Shown: positions 38,401 through 48,620 of the stretch, piece after piece
How the letters are laid out: every line of letters begins with the position of its first letter
Numbering within the stretch: position 1 is the stretch's first letter
Origin: Temnothorax longispinosus
Lineage: Eukaryota > Arthropoda > Insecta > Hymenoptera > Formicidae
DNA length: 64,000 bases
NCBI RefSeq assembly: GCF_030848805.1
Contig: NC_092358.1
Coordinates: 19,749,297-19,813,296, forward strand
Direction of reading: 5' to 3'
Notes under the pieces: model-generated
The model's database searches: none
Told to the model about the DNA's origin: nothing
The model's input: the letters and a program-made list of their open reading frames with translations, nothing else
Made by a program: the position numbers and the translations under genes

Positions 38401-40634
38401 AAATAAGATAATCAGATGTGTTAACAGAATACAATGTGCGTTTCAATTAAAAAAAAAAACGTATTGGCGTATCGATCCGAATATTGCAGTAAAGAATCAA
38501 CAATTACGACCTTATAATTTTTTTAACAGCGGTAAGGCAATGAAATTCGTGACGAATTTTTTGGCACGGGACAAAATCCAAACTCGACTCAAAGCTCGCG
38601 AGAGTGCTCGTTTGATTTATGGATAAAATATGATAGCGCGCGCAACATGGCTTGCGTGCGTGTATGACTTCTTTTTTTTTACACCGCGTAAAAACTCAAT
38701 TGAAGCGGGGAAACACGGCGAGTAATTCGCGCGCGATCGGATTTATTTACGTGTCGGGCGACGTTGTAATTTCGTTGCCGGCGCGATTCGTAATGACGAG
38801 TAATTGAAACGCGCCGGTTCCGCGCGTTTATTCGCTCGACAGTGCAGTGGAGCGATTTTGCGATTGACCGACGGAGAGTACCCGTGCATAATGACGTCGA
38901 CGGATTATCGCTTTCTCGCCAGAGTTATGAGCCATCGTGAGGCGCGTTTTAGAGATTCCCGGCAATGTGCCGCTAAAAATAAAGCACCGAATAAGCTGCC
39001 CCTTGTTCGAAAGCTTCGTTGCGAAGATTATTTTCAACGCGTAATGTTATTTATCATTGAGGTTTTCCATGTATCAAAAGATCAATTCTCGTTACCTATC
39101 ATTATTTCATGTTGTTATTCATACCTAAAATTAAATTTTCTTTCTTAGAGCAATTAAAAATATTACAATTACACTACTATATTATACTACTTATTATTTA
39201 TACTAAAAAAAACAAGAATAAATTTCTGAAATATAAATTCGCATTTTAAACTCACAACATTTGAAACGCATTCTCACAATGCGCCACGTTCTGAGGCCAT
39301 ACAAGCCATCATAACTCGTGCGCACTCATCTACGAAATCCTGACGCATTTAAGGAACCCTTCACACGGTCAGTAAAGTCCTGACGAACGCTCTCGGCGAC
39401 ATTATCGTGCGTGACTATCTGATCGTGCCGGCCATTTCCATTTCGTCGCGGTCGCAGAACCAGTTCAGGACCCGCTCGCCCGGCGACCGCGAAATTTCAC
39501 GCCCGTTATAAACAATTTAAAGTTGCGACAAAAAGAGCTCATTTTTTAAGCGTACGAAGAATCGCGATTTCGCGACGCTTGTGGCTGATGAATGGAAGAA
39601 TAAAACGTAGCGTAAAATGTAATATTTTTATCATTTTTACATGCTCATTTGCCCTTTTTAATGAAAGTTATGTCCATGTAAATATCTCATTTGTATATTA
39701 AATAAAATAAATATTGTTTTTTATTAAATGAAATGAATATTATTTTTAAACTGAGATATTTTATATTAATTTTCGATACAGCGAATACTTAATCGAGATC
39801 GAAGAAGAGCGTTTTCTTATTGGAGTCGAGCCAATTTTGTGTTTATATCGATAAAATGGCTGCTCGCGGATCTCCAGAAGCCGAGACAGTAATTTCAATC
39901 TGCCGGGATGATCCGGATAAACGGGATAATCGATATTTACGTGAAGGATGCGTGAAAAAAGTAACGCCACCTTAATCCGAGTATATTGTCAGTCCTCGAG
40001 GGTATTGTTGCCGCTGTATACTGTTTCATACAGTCGCAAATTTTAGTATTCATAGATCACCGAAAGGATAGGGAAGGCTTACAGAATTAATCAGCATTTA
40101 AGTTGACAGCAAAATCATTAGTTAGCTCAGAGCTTACTCGGAGAGACAAGAAATTCACTGATCTATGGCACGAAGTTGTAATATTTAATATGTAAATCAG
40201 TATTAATAATTTATCTACTTTTATTCATTTTGTTTGTGGGGTTAAAACCTTTTTGATTTTCGGGAATCAAATTAATTTTTAATTAAAAATGTGCGCAAAT
40301 CATTTTATTTTATTAAAAAATACGAAGGAATATAAATTGAGGATTTTAAACATTCAAATTGATATATTAAAATATTGATAGACAATATTTGTAACTTATA
40401 AATTGAAATTATTTTTTCATTTTACAACAATAATTTAAGAAGCTACAATAAAAATATTACAAAGCCATATTGTATTGTTTTACTAACACGTAGAAGCTTA
40501 ATGTTTTTTACTGAGTTTCAATATTAATTATTTTTAAAATTTTGTACTGTAAACTTTAATATTTATTTAAATTACGTGAATAAAAGCATGTTCCACAACT
40601 TATTCGCTTTTATTTTAATTATAACTGCAATTTA
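35401..40634. other. long noncoding stretch
   Basis: AT-rich at 35520-35860, 37140-37450, 38200-38530, 39100-39260, 39590-39770 and 40180-40620, with mixed patches at 35890-36420, 36600-37110, 37740-38160, 38560-39040 and 39270-39600. The frame at 37971-38159 ends at a strong splice-donor-like GTAAGTATG, but the stop is created by the donor's own TAA and the peptide is not recognisable. A GC-rich hairpin lies at 38778-38817 and a poly-A run at 38449-38459. No gene is supported. Confidence 0.45.
38778..38817. repeat. GC-rich hairpin
   Basis: CCGGCGCG (38778-38785) followed by ATT pairs with AAA then CGCGCCGG (38810-38817), with a 20-odd base loop containing TAATGACGAGTAATTG. It is a structured spot in a CpG-rich patch. 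Confidence 0.5.
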
Positions 40635-40869
40635 CAGTTCGCGTCCACACCTGATCACAGGAATTTTTATATTCAGAACTGTGTGCACTCCCCACACGAG
40701 AAATTAGGGGACTCTTGTACGGGGAAACTGGGCTCTGTTGGAATCCACTAATATCAAATTTGTTTAGCCTTTTATGATTATTTTTCAAATGTTCTTCTAA
40801 ACAACTTGTACCATCAAAAATATAATTCAGTTCTGCGGGGAGTCCTGACACAACTTGTCCTACATTCAT
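40615..40869 (-). other. short open frame inside the tRNA-like inverted pair; doubtful
   Basis: An 84-codon minus-strand frame begins with an ATG at 40869-40867. Its translation is hydrophilic and of ordinary composition (LEEHLKNNHKRLNKFDISGF in the middle) but has no domain I recognise. Its 3' end runs into the truncated tRNA-like copy at 40635-40674, which argues that the frame crosses repeat DNA and is fortuitous. A second partly overlapping frame upstream (40931-41140 minus) likewise reads through the tRNA-like copy. It is kept as doubtful only because the region is clearly repeat-derived and could hold a decayed coding segment. Confidence 0.12.
40635..40674 (+). mobile_element. truncated copy of a tRNA-derived SINE-like sequence
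   Basis: Reading plus, AGTTCGCGTCC resembles a B box and is followed by a CACC-type end, CAGGAATTTTTATATTC. The same order occurs on the minus strand at 41010-40971. No A box is seen upstream (40580-40635), so this copy is 5'-truncated. Confidence 0.55.
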
Positions 40870-40970
40870 GTGGAAATATGTTATAATGTTCTTCTAGCCA
40901 TTCTGGCGAGAAATCAATCTAAAAGTATATTTATATTATGATACAAAATTTGTTCAAAGGATGTAGTTTG

Positions 40971-41048
40971 GAATATAAAAATTCCTGATTAGGTGGACTC
41001 GAACCTGATTCTTCGCGACTACGAGTCTGGACCACGCTGCCACCCTCT
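40971..41048 (-). mobile_element. tRNA-derived SINE-like element with pol III boxes
   Basis: On minus, TGGCAGCGTGG (41042-41032) matches the pol III A-box consensus at 10 of 11 positions, and GGTTCGAGTCC (41005-40995) matches the B box exactly. They are 26 bases apart, slightly closer than in a normal tRNA. GGTGG just before and CCACC just after could pair as an acceptor-like stem, but T-arm pairing is poor, so this is not a functional tRNA. Downstream it continues as TAATCAGGAATTTTTATATTCC. A partial inverted copy at 40635-40674 shares that tail, which supports a dispersed repeat family. No poly-A tail is obvious. Confidence 0.6.
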
Positions 41049-42174
41049 TGTTCCAAAATTATTTTTACGTCAATCATATCTTCATTGAACGAGGATGCTG
41101 TTTTATTATCATTATATTTGCACAGAATCCTGAAGTCCAATTATCCAAGGGTGCTGGAGAAAGAATAGAAGGCCGGGGTTCGAGATGCCCGCAGGGCTGT
41201 TATCTTACTAAAAAGCATCATTTCTCGAGATCTTCAAGGGCACCATGGGAACTGTTACGGTCACCCTACAGACCGAAACCTTGCAATAATATTTATGGGT
41301 ACGGACCTGCGTATTAGAGAAGTAAATTGTTTCTCTTCCTTTATTTGGTATATACTGTTTTGTTCCGGATGTAAAGAAAATCCGTCGGTATAAACGAAAA
41401 TTCACCGTAATCTCTTATATCCGGAGGCATAAAAAAAGTTATTGAGAATCTTAGTTAGCAAAGTAATTGAAAACATTAAAAGAGAAATGTATTGCAAAAT
41501 GATTACAAAGCTCTATTATGTTATACATATTTAAATTATATATATTATTTTAAATTAGTATAAAAAGATTTTACGAACTATTCAATTTATTAGCACATTT
41601 GTCCCTAACTCCTTATTCAATAAAGTTAAATTTATTCATAAATATTGGAAAATCCACAACCGTTTTATTTTTTCAGTTATTTATGACCCTTTACTACTGA
41701 AACACGTCGATTGTAAAATTACTGTGTTATTTATATCCTATTACAACAGAAGTACCATTCCCCACCGAGCAATAATTCTTCAATATCTGCACGATCTTTT
41801 TTCGATGCAGCTACTTGTATGGCAATATTAATTACGATCCGAGCGGGAACTGCAACGTAAGAGTGTAAGTGGATTCGATATAAAAGCGCAGAAGGGAGGA
41901 AATAAAGGGATCGGTGCTGCAGGACGAACATAAAAATCTATCACCCGACCCTTCTCGAGAATACAACATAGAAGGGATAAAGCACTGAACACGAAGAGTG
42001 ATCTTTCTAAGAAATAACTAAAAAAACCAAAAGACAATCTCCACATTTAAGTACCATTGTGCGTGCATTAAAGAAGGAAGAGTGTTAAATTCTAAATAAA
42101 ATAACAAATTAAAAAATTCTTATAAATGCTGTACATTTTATTGTTTATATTCTTCTTATTTATAAAAAAAAATT
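41049..42174. other. noncoding, mixed to AT-rich
   Basis: A mixed patch at 41100-41330 holds an 89-codon plus-strand frame with no domain. The rest is AT-rich with stops in all frames, apart from minus frames of 66-72 codons at 41731-42046. A GGTTCGAGATGCC string near 41178 looks like a B box but has extra bases and no A box. Confidence 0.45.
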
Positions 42175-42369
42175 GGGAAACGGGGGGTAGCCCTGGACAG
42201 TGGGTAACTCCGGACATTATTGAAATTTAACGCGTATTTATGGCCATTGTTTAAACATTCTAATATGCCCTTCTGCGTATCTCGACATATGCAGAATGTT
42301 TAAACAATGGCCATAGATACGCGGTATACTTTAATTTCAATAATGTCCGGAGCTATACCCCCCGTTCCC
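42175..42369. mobile_element. 195 bp palindromic foldback MITE
   Basis: The left end GGGAAACGGGGGGTA pairs with the right end TACCCCCCGTTCCC. Pairing resumes through CTCCGGACATTATTGAAATT and continues through a CGCGTAT word into TATGGCCATTGTTTAAACATT. The left arm carries an extra GCCCTGGACAGTGGGTAA segment just before CTCCGGACA, apparently a small tandem duplication of the GGACA-containing motif. The right arm has a few extra bases near GGTATACT. The centre near 42271-42297 is itself palindromic (TTCTGCGTAT...ATATGCAGAA). No coding frame and no clear target duplication are present. It looks like a non-autonomous DNA transposon copy. Confidence 0.75.
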
Positions 42370-42540
42370 GTACCATATAAATTTTCATATAAATTTTACT
42401 AACTAAGAAATAATTAATAATTTAATAATTACGCATAAAAATGATTACGCTATACGATTTTGTAAACAGAATACGAAGGAGGAGAGAAATTGAAAATTGA
42501 TAAAACTCATCAAATCCCGGAACTTTCGATCGTCCTGAGC
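42370..42540. other. AT-rich flank
   Basis: AT-rich sequence with stops in all frames between the foldback element and the following CpG-rich block. Nothing is recognised. Confidence 0.5.
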
Positions 42541-42751
42541 ACCACGCAGCTTAATCGCCCTCGACCATCGCTTTCACCCTTTTCTTCACTCTCGGTCCAC
42601 AGTCTTACCGCTCCAGCGCTACTTACATAATACCTTTAATCAAAACTCGAGCGAGAGTCGGAAACAAAAGGTCTCGATGACTTCGGTGTCGCGCCATCGT
42701 TCGAACGTAAAAATCCAGCAACGGCCCCTCTCGTAGAATGGCTAGGGCAGG

Positions 42752-42804
<53 letters not shown>
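42752..42804. repeat. (GA)n microsatellite
   Basis: An uninterrupted GA dinucleotide run of about 53 bases, followed by GCACGAGGAGG. It is the longest pure microsatellite in the window and is likely polymorphic. Confidence 0.95.
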
Positions 42805-42805
<1 letters not shown>

Positions 42806-43238
42806 ACGAGGAGGGCAAAAGAGGCTGCCGCGGGCGAGGCAGCGACCCTCTTTTCATCCCCTTTTCTCCCCTTCCTCCTCCCACCACCTCATGCCCCGTC
42901 CGCAACAAGCAGTATTGACGAAATTGATTGCGGAGGGTGTATAAGCAAGCGCGGTCCCACGTGGGGTAGCAAAGCGCGCGAGGATAGAGATGGCATGCTC
43001 ACCCCTTGCCCCTTTCCTGCTCTTTCCCTCGCCGCTAAAACGCAAAGGGGTGAGAAAACATTGTTACTAGCAGTTACTCTTGCGCGATTCCCGACCACCT
43101 TTTCAACCTTCCTCGTCTCTGGGTCTCTCAACCTCCGCTCCTATAGCCGTCGCCTTCAAGCCCACCCTCGCGATCCACCCGCACGTGTTACGCAGCCCCG
43201 AGGGATGTACGGGAGAATCGAACGGATGTAGAAAAACG

Positions 43239-43260
43239 AAGAGAGAAAGAGAAAGAGAGC
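43239..43260. repeat. GA-rich purine run
   Basis: GAAGAGAGAAAGAGAAAGAG, a short impure purine tract within the CpG-rich block. Confidence 0.6.
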
Positions 43261-44102
43261 GAGGCAATGGAGGACGTAGCTGAAGCCTCAAGGGTTCCGC
43301 GTCGCGAGGCAGACAGCTCCGTTCTTTTACCCCCGTACCCCTGTACCCTGCTTCGAACGGGATGCACTCCCCCGCCGATGCGATTTAACTTTTCGATGTG
43401 AAATATCCGCAAGTGCCCTAAGGGAAGATTTGCTCGTTACTTTTTAAAAATATATTTTTTTGTTAACTTCTATTTATTATTTTATATTGTTTTTATTTGT
43501 ATTAGCTCCTGGATATTTATCGTCGGTTTTTGTAGCTTGATTGCATGGTATTTAATTTTCTGTTACATCTTGAAATCTTTTAAATCATTTTTAGGAAAAA
43601 TATTGAAGGATTAAATTTGATAAAGTTACTATATATCCAAGTTTTTTTATATAAACAAATACACTATGTTACCTGATCAAGCCAATATTCTTAATATTGA
43701 TAATACCGCTGCAAAAATATAACGAACGAAGGTATTTCTTGACATTTTTGAAGATATTTTTGGCCCTTTCGGTGGGCCTTTCGTATCTATATTATATCTA
43801 AAGAATCAGCTTTCAAACTGAACTAAATCAAATTCTAATATATATAATGTCAAACCGCGATCGTGAGAAAATTCAGCAAAGAGCCTTCGCGTTTCATTTA
43901 GTGAAGGAAAGAGACACGTCTCGAAGAGGATATTTTCGAATCCAACGGACGTCATCTCATTACGCTTTAATCGTTCTCGGAGAGGAGCGGCGTAACGACA
44001 GAGACGAATTCGCGTTGCTTTCTGTAATTGCAATCTGCATTATTTAATCTTACCGGGCAAGAGACGGAAGTTCGTGAAATATTGTCGCAGCAAGTCTGCT
44101 AT

Positions 44103-44217
44103 CTTTCTCCCTGTCCCCTCTCCTTCTCTCTCTCTCTCCCTCTCTCGTTTCCTCTTTCCCTCCCCCATCTCTTTCTCACTTTCTCTCCCTTTTCCTCTCT
44201 TTCATTCTCTCTTCCTT
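44103..44217. repeat. long pyrimidine (CT-rich) tract
   Basis: About 115 bases that are almost all C and T on plus, with CTCTCT runs interrupted by TTT, CCC and a few purines. Such a homopurine-homopyrimidine tract can form triplex DNA. Confidence 0.8.
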
Positions 44218-44367
44218 GCAATCGCTATCGTCTGCCAACCCATAAATCCGCCTTCGCCGTTTGTCCTCAAAACAGAGTGGCAAAACTATGGCGAGCGTGA
44301 ATCCGGTTTGACAGTAACGCGGACGCTGCCAGACTAAAACCTAGGTCGCGGATATTGACATTTCATT

Positions 44368-44408
44368 AAACGGGATTCCTGGCGCGCGTGCATACACGCG
44401 TCCCGTTT
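44368..44408. repeat. compound hairpin
   Basis: AAACGGGA (44368-44375) pairs with TCCCGTTT (44401-44408), and an inner CGCGTG...CACGCG pair lies just inside the right arm. The 41-base structure sits in a CpG-rich patch. Its role is unknown. Confidence 0.5.
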
Positions 44409-44836
44409 TGAGCGGTTCGCCAGGTGGAATCTTGTCAAAGTTTAAGCCGTTCGCAATTGCGAAACGATAATTATCGAGCGAGCCCCGACATTTTTTAGAG
44501 CGTCCTCTTTACAACAATTGTTATTAATTATTACAGAATTAAGTTTGCAAACGTATAGGAATACTTCATCGATAAAACGAGCAAAGAGAAAGAAATAATT
44601 CAACCTGTATATTATTTCATAATCATATATTTTTGTGTACACGGATTTCTCGGTCCTTTTACAAGATCCAGTTATCATTTTGACATTGATCAAAAAAGCT
44701 TCTTGTTTCTCTTTTTTATAATAATATGCAATATTTTAAACAAATTTAAGAGATTTTCTTTTTTCACATAATAATATATCTTATTTTTAACAAAAACACT
44801 GTTGAAAAACCTAAGACATTATACAAGGCCCTTCTT

Positions 44837-45112
44837 ACAAGGTGTAGCATAAGTGGGAGATGGCAACATCGCCGGTGAAATACCACTACTTTCATCGTTT
44901 CCTTACTTACTCGGTTAGGCGGAGCGCGTGCCCCGAGGGCTTCGTGCCCCGGCGGTCACGGTGTTCTAGAGCCAAGCGTGTCAGAGTGGCGTGAGGCCTC
45001 GCGGCCGATCGCCGTTAATACTCCCGCGTGATCCGATTCGAGGACACTGCCAGGCGGGGAGTTTGACTGGGGCGGTACATCTGTCAAAGAATAACGCAGG
45101 TGTCCTAAGGCC
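44837..45112 (+). rRNA. 28S rRNA fragment (divergent D10-type region), displaced copy
   Basis: Plus-strand sequence that I recognise as part of the large-subunit rRNA. It starts with GGTGTAGCATAAGTGGGAG, passes through GTGAAATACCACTAC and a GC-rich divergent stem, and ends with the highly conserved GACTGGGGCGGTACATC, AACGCAGGTGTCCTAAGG. The conserved core strings look intact. Only about 276 of several thousand rRNA bases are present. The fragment stops just after TAAGGC, where 28S normally continues with GAGCTC, so it is a displaced piece and not a functional gene. Its first 52 bases are repeated in inverse orientation immediately downstream. Confidence 0.85.
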
Positions 45113-45164
45113 TAGTGGTATTTCACCGGCGATGTTGCCATCTCCCACTTATGCTACACCTTGT
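45113..45164 (-). repeat. inverted copy of the 5' end of the 28S fragment
   Basis: TAGTGGTATTTCACCGGCG and onward to CTACACCTTGT is the exact reverse complement of 44837-44888, 52 of 52 bases. It is joined directly to the end of the 28S fragment (after TAAGGCC). With 44837-44888 it forms a perfect stem around a 224-base loop. Confidence 0.9.
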
Positions 45165-48120
45165 TGCAATAGTAATTCGTGAAAATATTCGAAATCGTCA
45201 GTGTAATCCTCAAACGTTTTTTCAAATCTCTTTCACATTTATTTTTTATCAATAAGTTTTACTTCCAATTTACATTTTCACATATTATACCAATGACACA
45301 AATATTAAATCTCCGTAAGTAGTCTTTAATTCTTACAGCCGTAGGCAATCAATAAAGTACTTTTACGATGCGAAGACGTTCGTTCAATTTTTCTCGCGCG
45401 GAGTTAGTTTCGAGAGCTACTTAGCATCCGCTTACCCATCGAATTTTTCACAACGAGCGTGGGCGAACTCAATAGATCACTGGCCATAAATATGGAAACG
45501 ACTAAGAGATAGCAAGAAACTGAGCGGCCCTTCTTTAATGTAGTGCCCACTTCCGAAATCCATAACGTCCGATCCTTCCACAGAAATATTGCGAGAAAAA
45601 TGTACGCCAGGGGCAGTCGGCTTCGTGGAAAAGCCTCGGAATATAATATATAACAGAGCATTGCGGGCAATACGTTATCTCGAAACACACGATATAATAA
45701 TAAAAGGAATAGATAGCGCCACGAATAAATTCGTGACTCGGTCGAGGGAAGTAGCGTAACTACTTTTAACCTTCGAGAAAAGGATTAAAAAAGATTCTGA
45801 AGTAATAACCATTGGAATATATGTGCTAAAACTTTCAAAGACAAATATTAAAAAAAAGAAAATATAGTGCAATATTGTGGCACTATATTCTAATAATATC
45901 TAATTATAATCTAATAATAAATTAAGAAAATAGTAGTAAAAGAGACTTATAAAATCTCAAATTAGCAAAATAAATTCTAAAGAAAGTAATGGATTTATAT
46001 CTAATTTCGTTATTTGCTTTATTTATTTCTGTAATATTATTTAAAAGCTGTTTATTGTTGAATTTCCGGATCAGTCTTTCTTTTGGTCCAAATAAACTGC
46101 TATTTTAATCTCAGTAACTGAGATAAAATTATGTTATAACTTTTAATGCGATATCTTCAAATTTACTTGTTTTCATATATCTATTATCACATATTAACAA
46201 ACACGGACGTTAATTTACAGTTAAATTTTTTTATTCTTATTATTTGTAATTAAACTGTAGACCTTTCATAAAAATTATTTAATTGTTATATTCACACAAA
46301 AGAAATTAAAATAATAAAAATATTTTGCAGAGTTGAGTTATTTAACAGAAAAAGAAGCGAATTCAGTTGTAATCAATGGACTTTCAACTGGCCCGTATTA
46401 ATTCGGTCGATAGATCCATTTTTCAAAAGTTATCCGCTACAACGTGTATTAACTGATTATTTTCCGCCCTGGCTTGTGTATCAGAAATCGTATATCGGAA
46501 ATTTAATGGGTCATTGGTACTAGTGACCTAATTGTCCGAATACAGACGATTGAACGCTAGAAAAATGTGATTTTACGGTAATTGAGGGCGCATTCGCGAA
46601 CACACTCTGTAGAATTTGAGCATTTATTGCGAATTTAGTTCTTCAGCGACATGAACATCGACAATACGGTGCATTAATTTATAATAATTAATTTTTTTTT
46701 TAATTTATAGTAGCGGATGATAGATCGCAATGTAATAATATTGCTGATAATATAAAACGTCGTTTTTTCTATTTTATAACTTTTTATCTTATTTTATTAT
46801 TGGTACTTTTCTTATAATTCTCAATTTATTATTATATAGTTATACAAATCCAATTTACTTAAAAATAAAATAATTAAAGAATAGCCGTTCTACATAATTT
46901 TTTTAAATTTTAGTTTGTGGTTATGTTTATAAAATCTAATAGAGAAAAAGAGAGAACTAAAGATCTTCATTTTTAATTATTTTTTACTGCACTCTTGAAA
47001 TCAATTCCATTCTTCCGATAATTCAAGTTTATTGGAATTATTCGAACAGCTAAACACTTGAATATTTTGTAAGTAACAATGTATTCGCATGATGTAAGAT
47101 TAAAGATATCAGTTTATAATAGCAGTTTATAATATAAATTGCATGGTTGCGACATTGACAAATGTGTTTAACTAGCCCAATGAGCTTTGCAACTTGCTTG
47201 GGCGGACAAAAGCTTTCGAAATACGCGCGGCATAAATACCGAAAGGAGGACAGCGGAAAACTTTCGGAGCACAAGAGGAGAGGGAGCTTAAGATTCTCTC
47301 GCCGGAAGAGCACCGGGTGAGTTTCAAGTTTTAATACTGTACAAACACACGTATACCGTACAACAGCGAATTTCGGATATCGGTGGAGAATGGCCGCCTC
47401 CACGACGAATCCTCAAGGGTTTTCTCGGCGGTGCGGCGACAACAACTTAAGCATCGAAACTGCCGTTCTCTTTCTTTTGAACACCCGCTGCCACCGTTGC
47501 ATTATCGTTACTCGCCCTCGGAAAAGTTCCTCGGGCCGATGAACGACTTATAAACCGGCACCGATACTCGTATTATGGCGAATTGCGCGATTCAAATGGT
47601 GCTCAATGAGAGAAGTTCGGAAGTACTTAAAAAGAGTCGAAAGTCGTGCCGGCCAATTGATAAGGAAGAAAAATCCTTCTTTTGTATGTTTTAATCGAGA
47701 GAAAAAAAAACTTTTTAAAAGTTGATACACAGTCCAGATTATAAAAAGCAATAAATAAAAATTAAGTATAAAATATGTGTATAAAGATTATAAATATAAA
47801 GATAAAATAAGAGAGGTGAATTGTGGTAAAAATCTATGCCAATCTATGGGGTGAAAATTCATCAAGTAATCAGCTTACAAATATATTAGATAATCTTATC
47901 TTATTAAATTTTAATATTCTTCGTGTGTACCAAAGAATTATAAAATTACAAAACAAAAATAAAAGAATATACATTTTGAATAAATCAGATATAAAATTAA
48001 ATTATAACTTTCTCAGCTTGATACTGTCGCGTATATTAAAAAATCGCGATCCTTTGATAAATATTAAATCTGAACTTTACGAATTCCTAAGTATAAAAGA
48101 TAAATCTTATAATTTCTCAT
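45165..48120. other. AT-rich noncoding stretch
   Basis: Very AT-rich apart from mixed patches at 45380-45700 and 47160-47580. An 8 bp-stem hairpin ATCTCAGT/ACTGAGAT lies at 46108-46124. Frames up to 117 codons (47050-47403, minus) show no domain. The longest frame of the window, 176 codons at 47823-48353 plus, starts here and crosses from AT-rich into GC-rich DNA; see the rejected list. Confidence 0.5.
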
Positions 48121-48620
48121 TAAAATCCGTGAATGCGGTGAGAACGGGCTGGCCTACCATTTTCTCGACGCGATCGTTGCCTCGTGAACAGCGATCATTC
48201 GTCTTGGCGGTTAAAGCAAGACCGGGAAGACAACGCGGATTCGTCGGGTCGTCGAAAAAGAGAGCCATAAGCGTCGTCCGAAAGAAGAAAAGTTCACCGA
48301 GCTCGCTCGCTCGCTCATTCCGCTCGTCTCTCGCTCTCCGGCTGAGTCCATAAATTCTAGCAATTTCAGGAGTGCTCCGGCCTTCGCAGCGGTGGCGGGA
48401 ATAATAACGTGACGACGGAGGGCCCAATTGTCCCCTAATGCCGCGAAGTTTCCATTCAGAGTGTCTTTTTGTGCGTTACCCGGGGGTGGCGAGAGCGAGA
48501 GTCGTATCTTGCCGCGGCGGCGGCGGCCGAGAAGCCGACCTCGCAATTCAGAGCTGCAGAGCAACGTGGGAGGATTGCCAACTCCGCCATATGATAATGG
48601 ACTCGCGATGGAATGCCTGC
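48121..48620. other. GC-rich patch
   Basis: GC- and CpG-rich, with a GGC triplet run near 48514-48528. Overlapping frames on both strands (48107-48427 and 48211-48564 minus, 48438-48755 plus) are typical of GC-rich noncoding DNA. It is possibly regulatory on composition alone. Confidence 0.35.

Larger units (their letters stand above)
42541..43430. promoter_or_regulatory. CpG-rich block with GA tract; possible regulatory region
   Basis: GC-rich, CpG-containing DNA centred on a long GA tract (42752-42804), with a second GA-rich run at 43239-43260. Many overlapping frames are open on both strands (for example 42636-42908 minus and 42995-43231 plus), but they encode low-complexity serine, leucine, arginine and glutamate strings. 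GA tracts can recruit GAGA-type factors in insects, so a regulatory role is possible; this is inference only. Confidence 0.3.
43431..44836. other. noncoding stretch
   Basis: AT-rich at 43440-43860 and 44460-44830, with a long pyrimidine tract and a hairpin between. Frames up to 90 codons are driven by the pyrimidine tract. No gene is supported. Confidence 0.5.
44837..45164. mobile_element. rRNA-derived foldback unit (28S hairpin)
   Basis: The two parts above form one 328 bp unit: a 52 bp perfect terminal inverted repeat enclosing 224 bases of 28S rRNA, inserted in AT-rich DNA. I see no flanking target duplication, poly-A tail or coding frame. It could be a snap-back reverse transcript or repair product of rRNA/rDNA. 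It could also be a member of an rRNA-derived mobile family, since SINE families derived from 28S rRNA have been described in animals. Which applies depends on whether other genomic copies share the same inverted join. Confidence 0.5.

Noticed and set aside
40971..41048. Functional tRNA gene
   Set aside because: The A and B boxes are good but they are too close together, the T arm does not pair, and no seven-pair acceptor stem exists.
41178..41195. GGTTCGAGATGCC as a second tRNA B box
   Set aside because: It contains extra bases relative to the B-box consensus and no A box is found at the right distance.
44837..45112. Functional rDNA unit
   Set aside because: Only about 276 bases of 28S are present, with no 18S, 5.8S or the rest of 28S on either side.
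47823..48353. Longest open frame of the window (176 codons, plus) as a gene
   Set aside because: The first 100 codons lie in AT-rich DNA and read as isoleucine, leucine, asparagine and lysine; the rest lies in a GC-rich patch and reads as arginine and serine. No domain is visible, composition shifts mid-frame, and a frame this long is not surprising across six frames of 64 kb.
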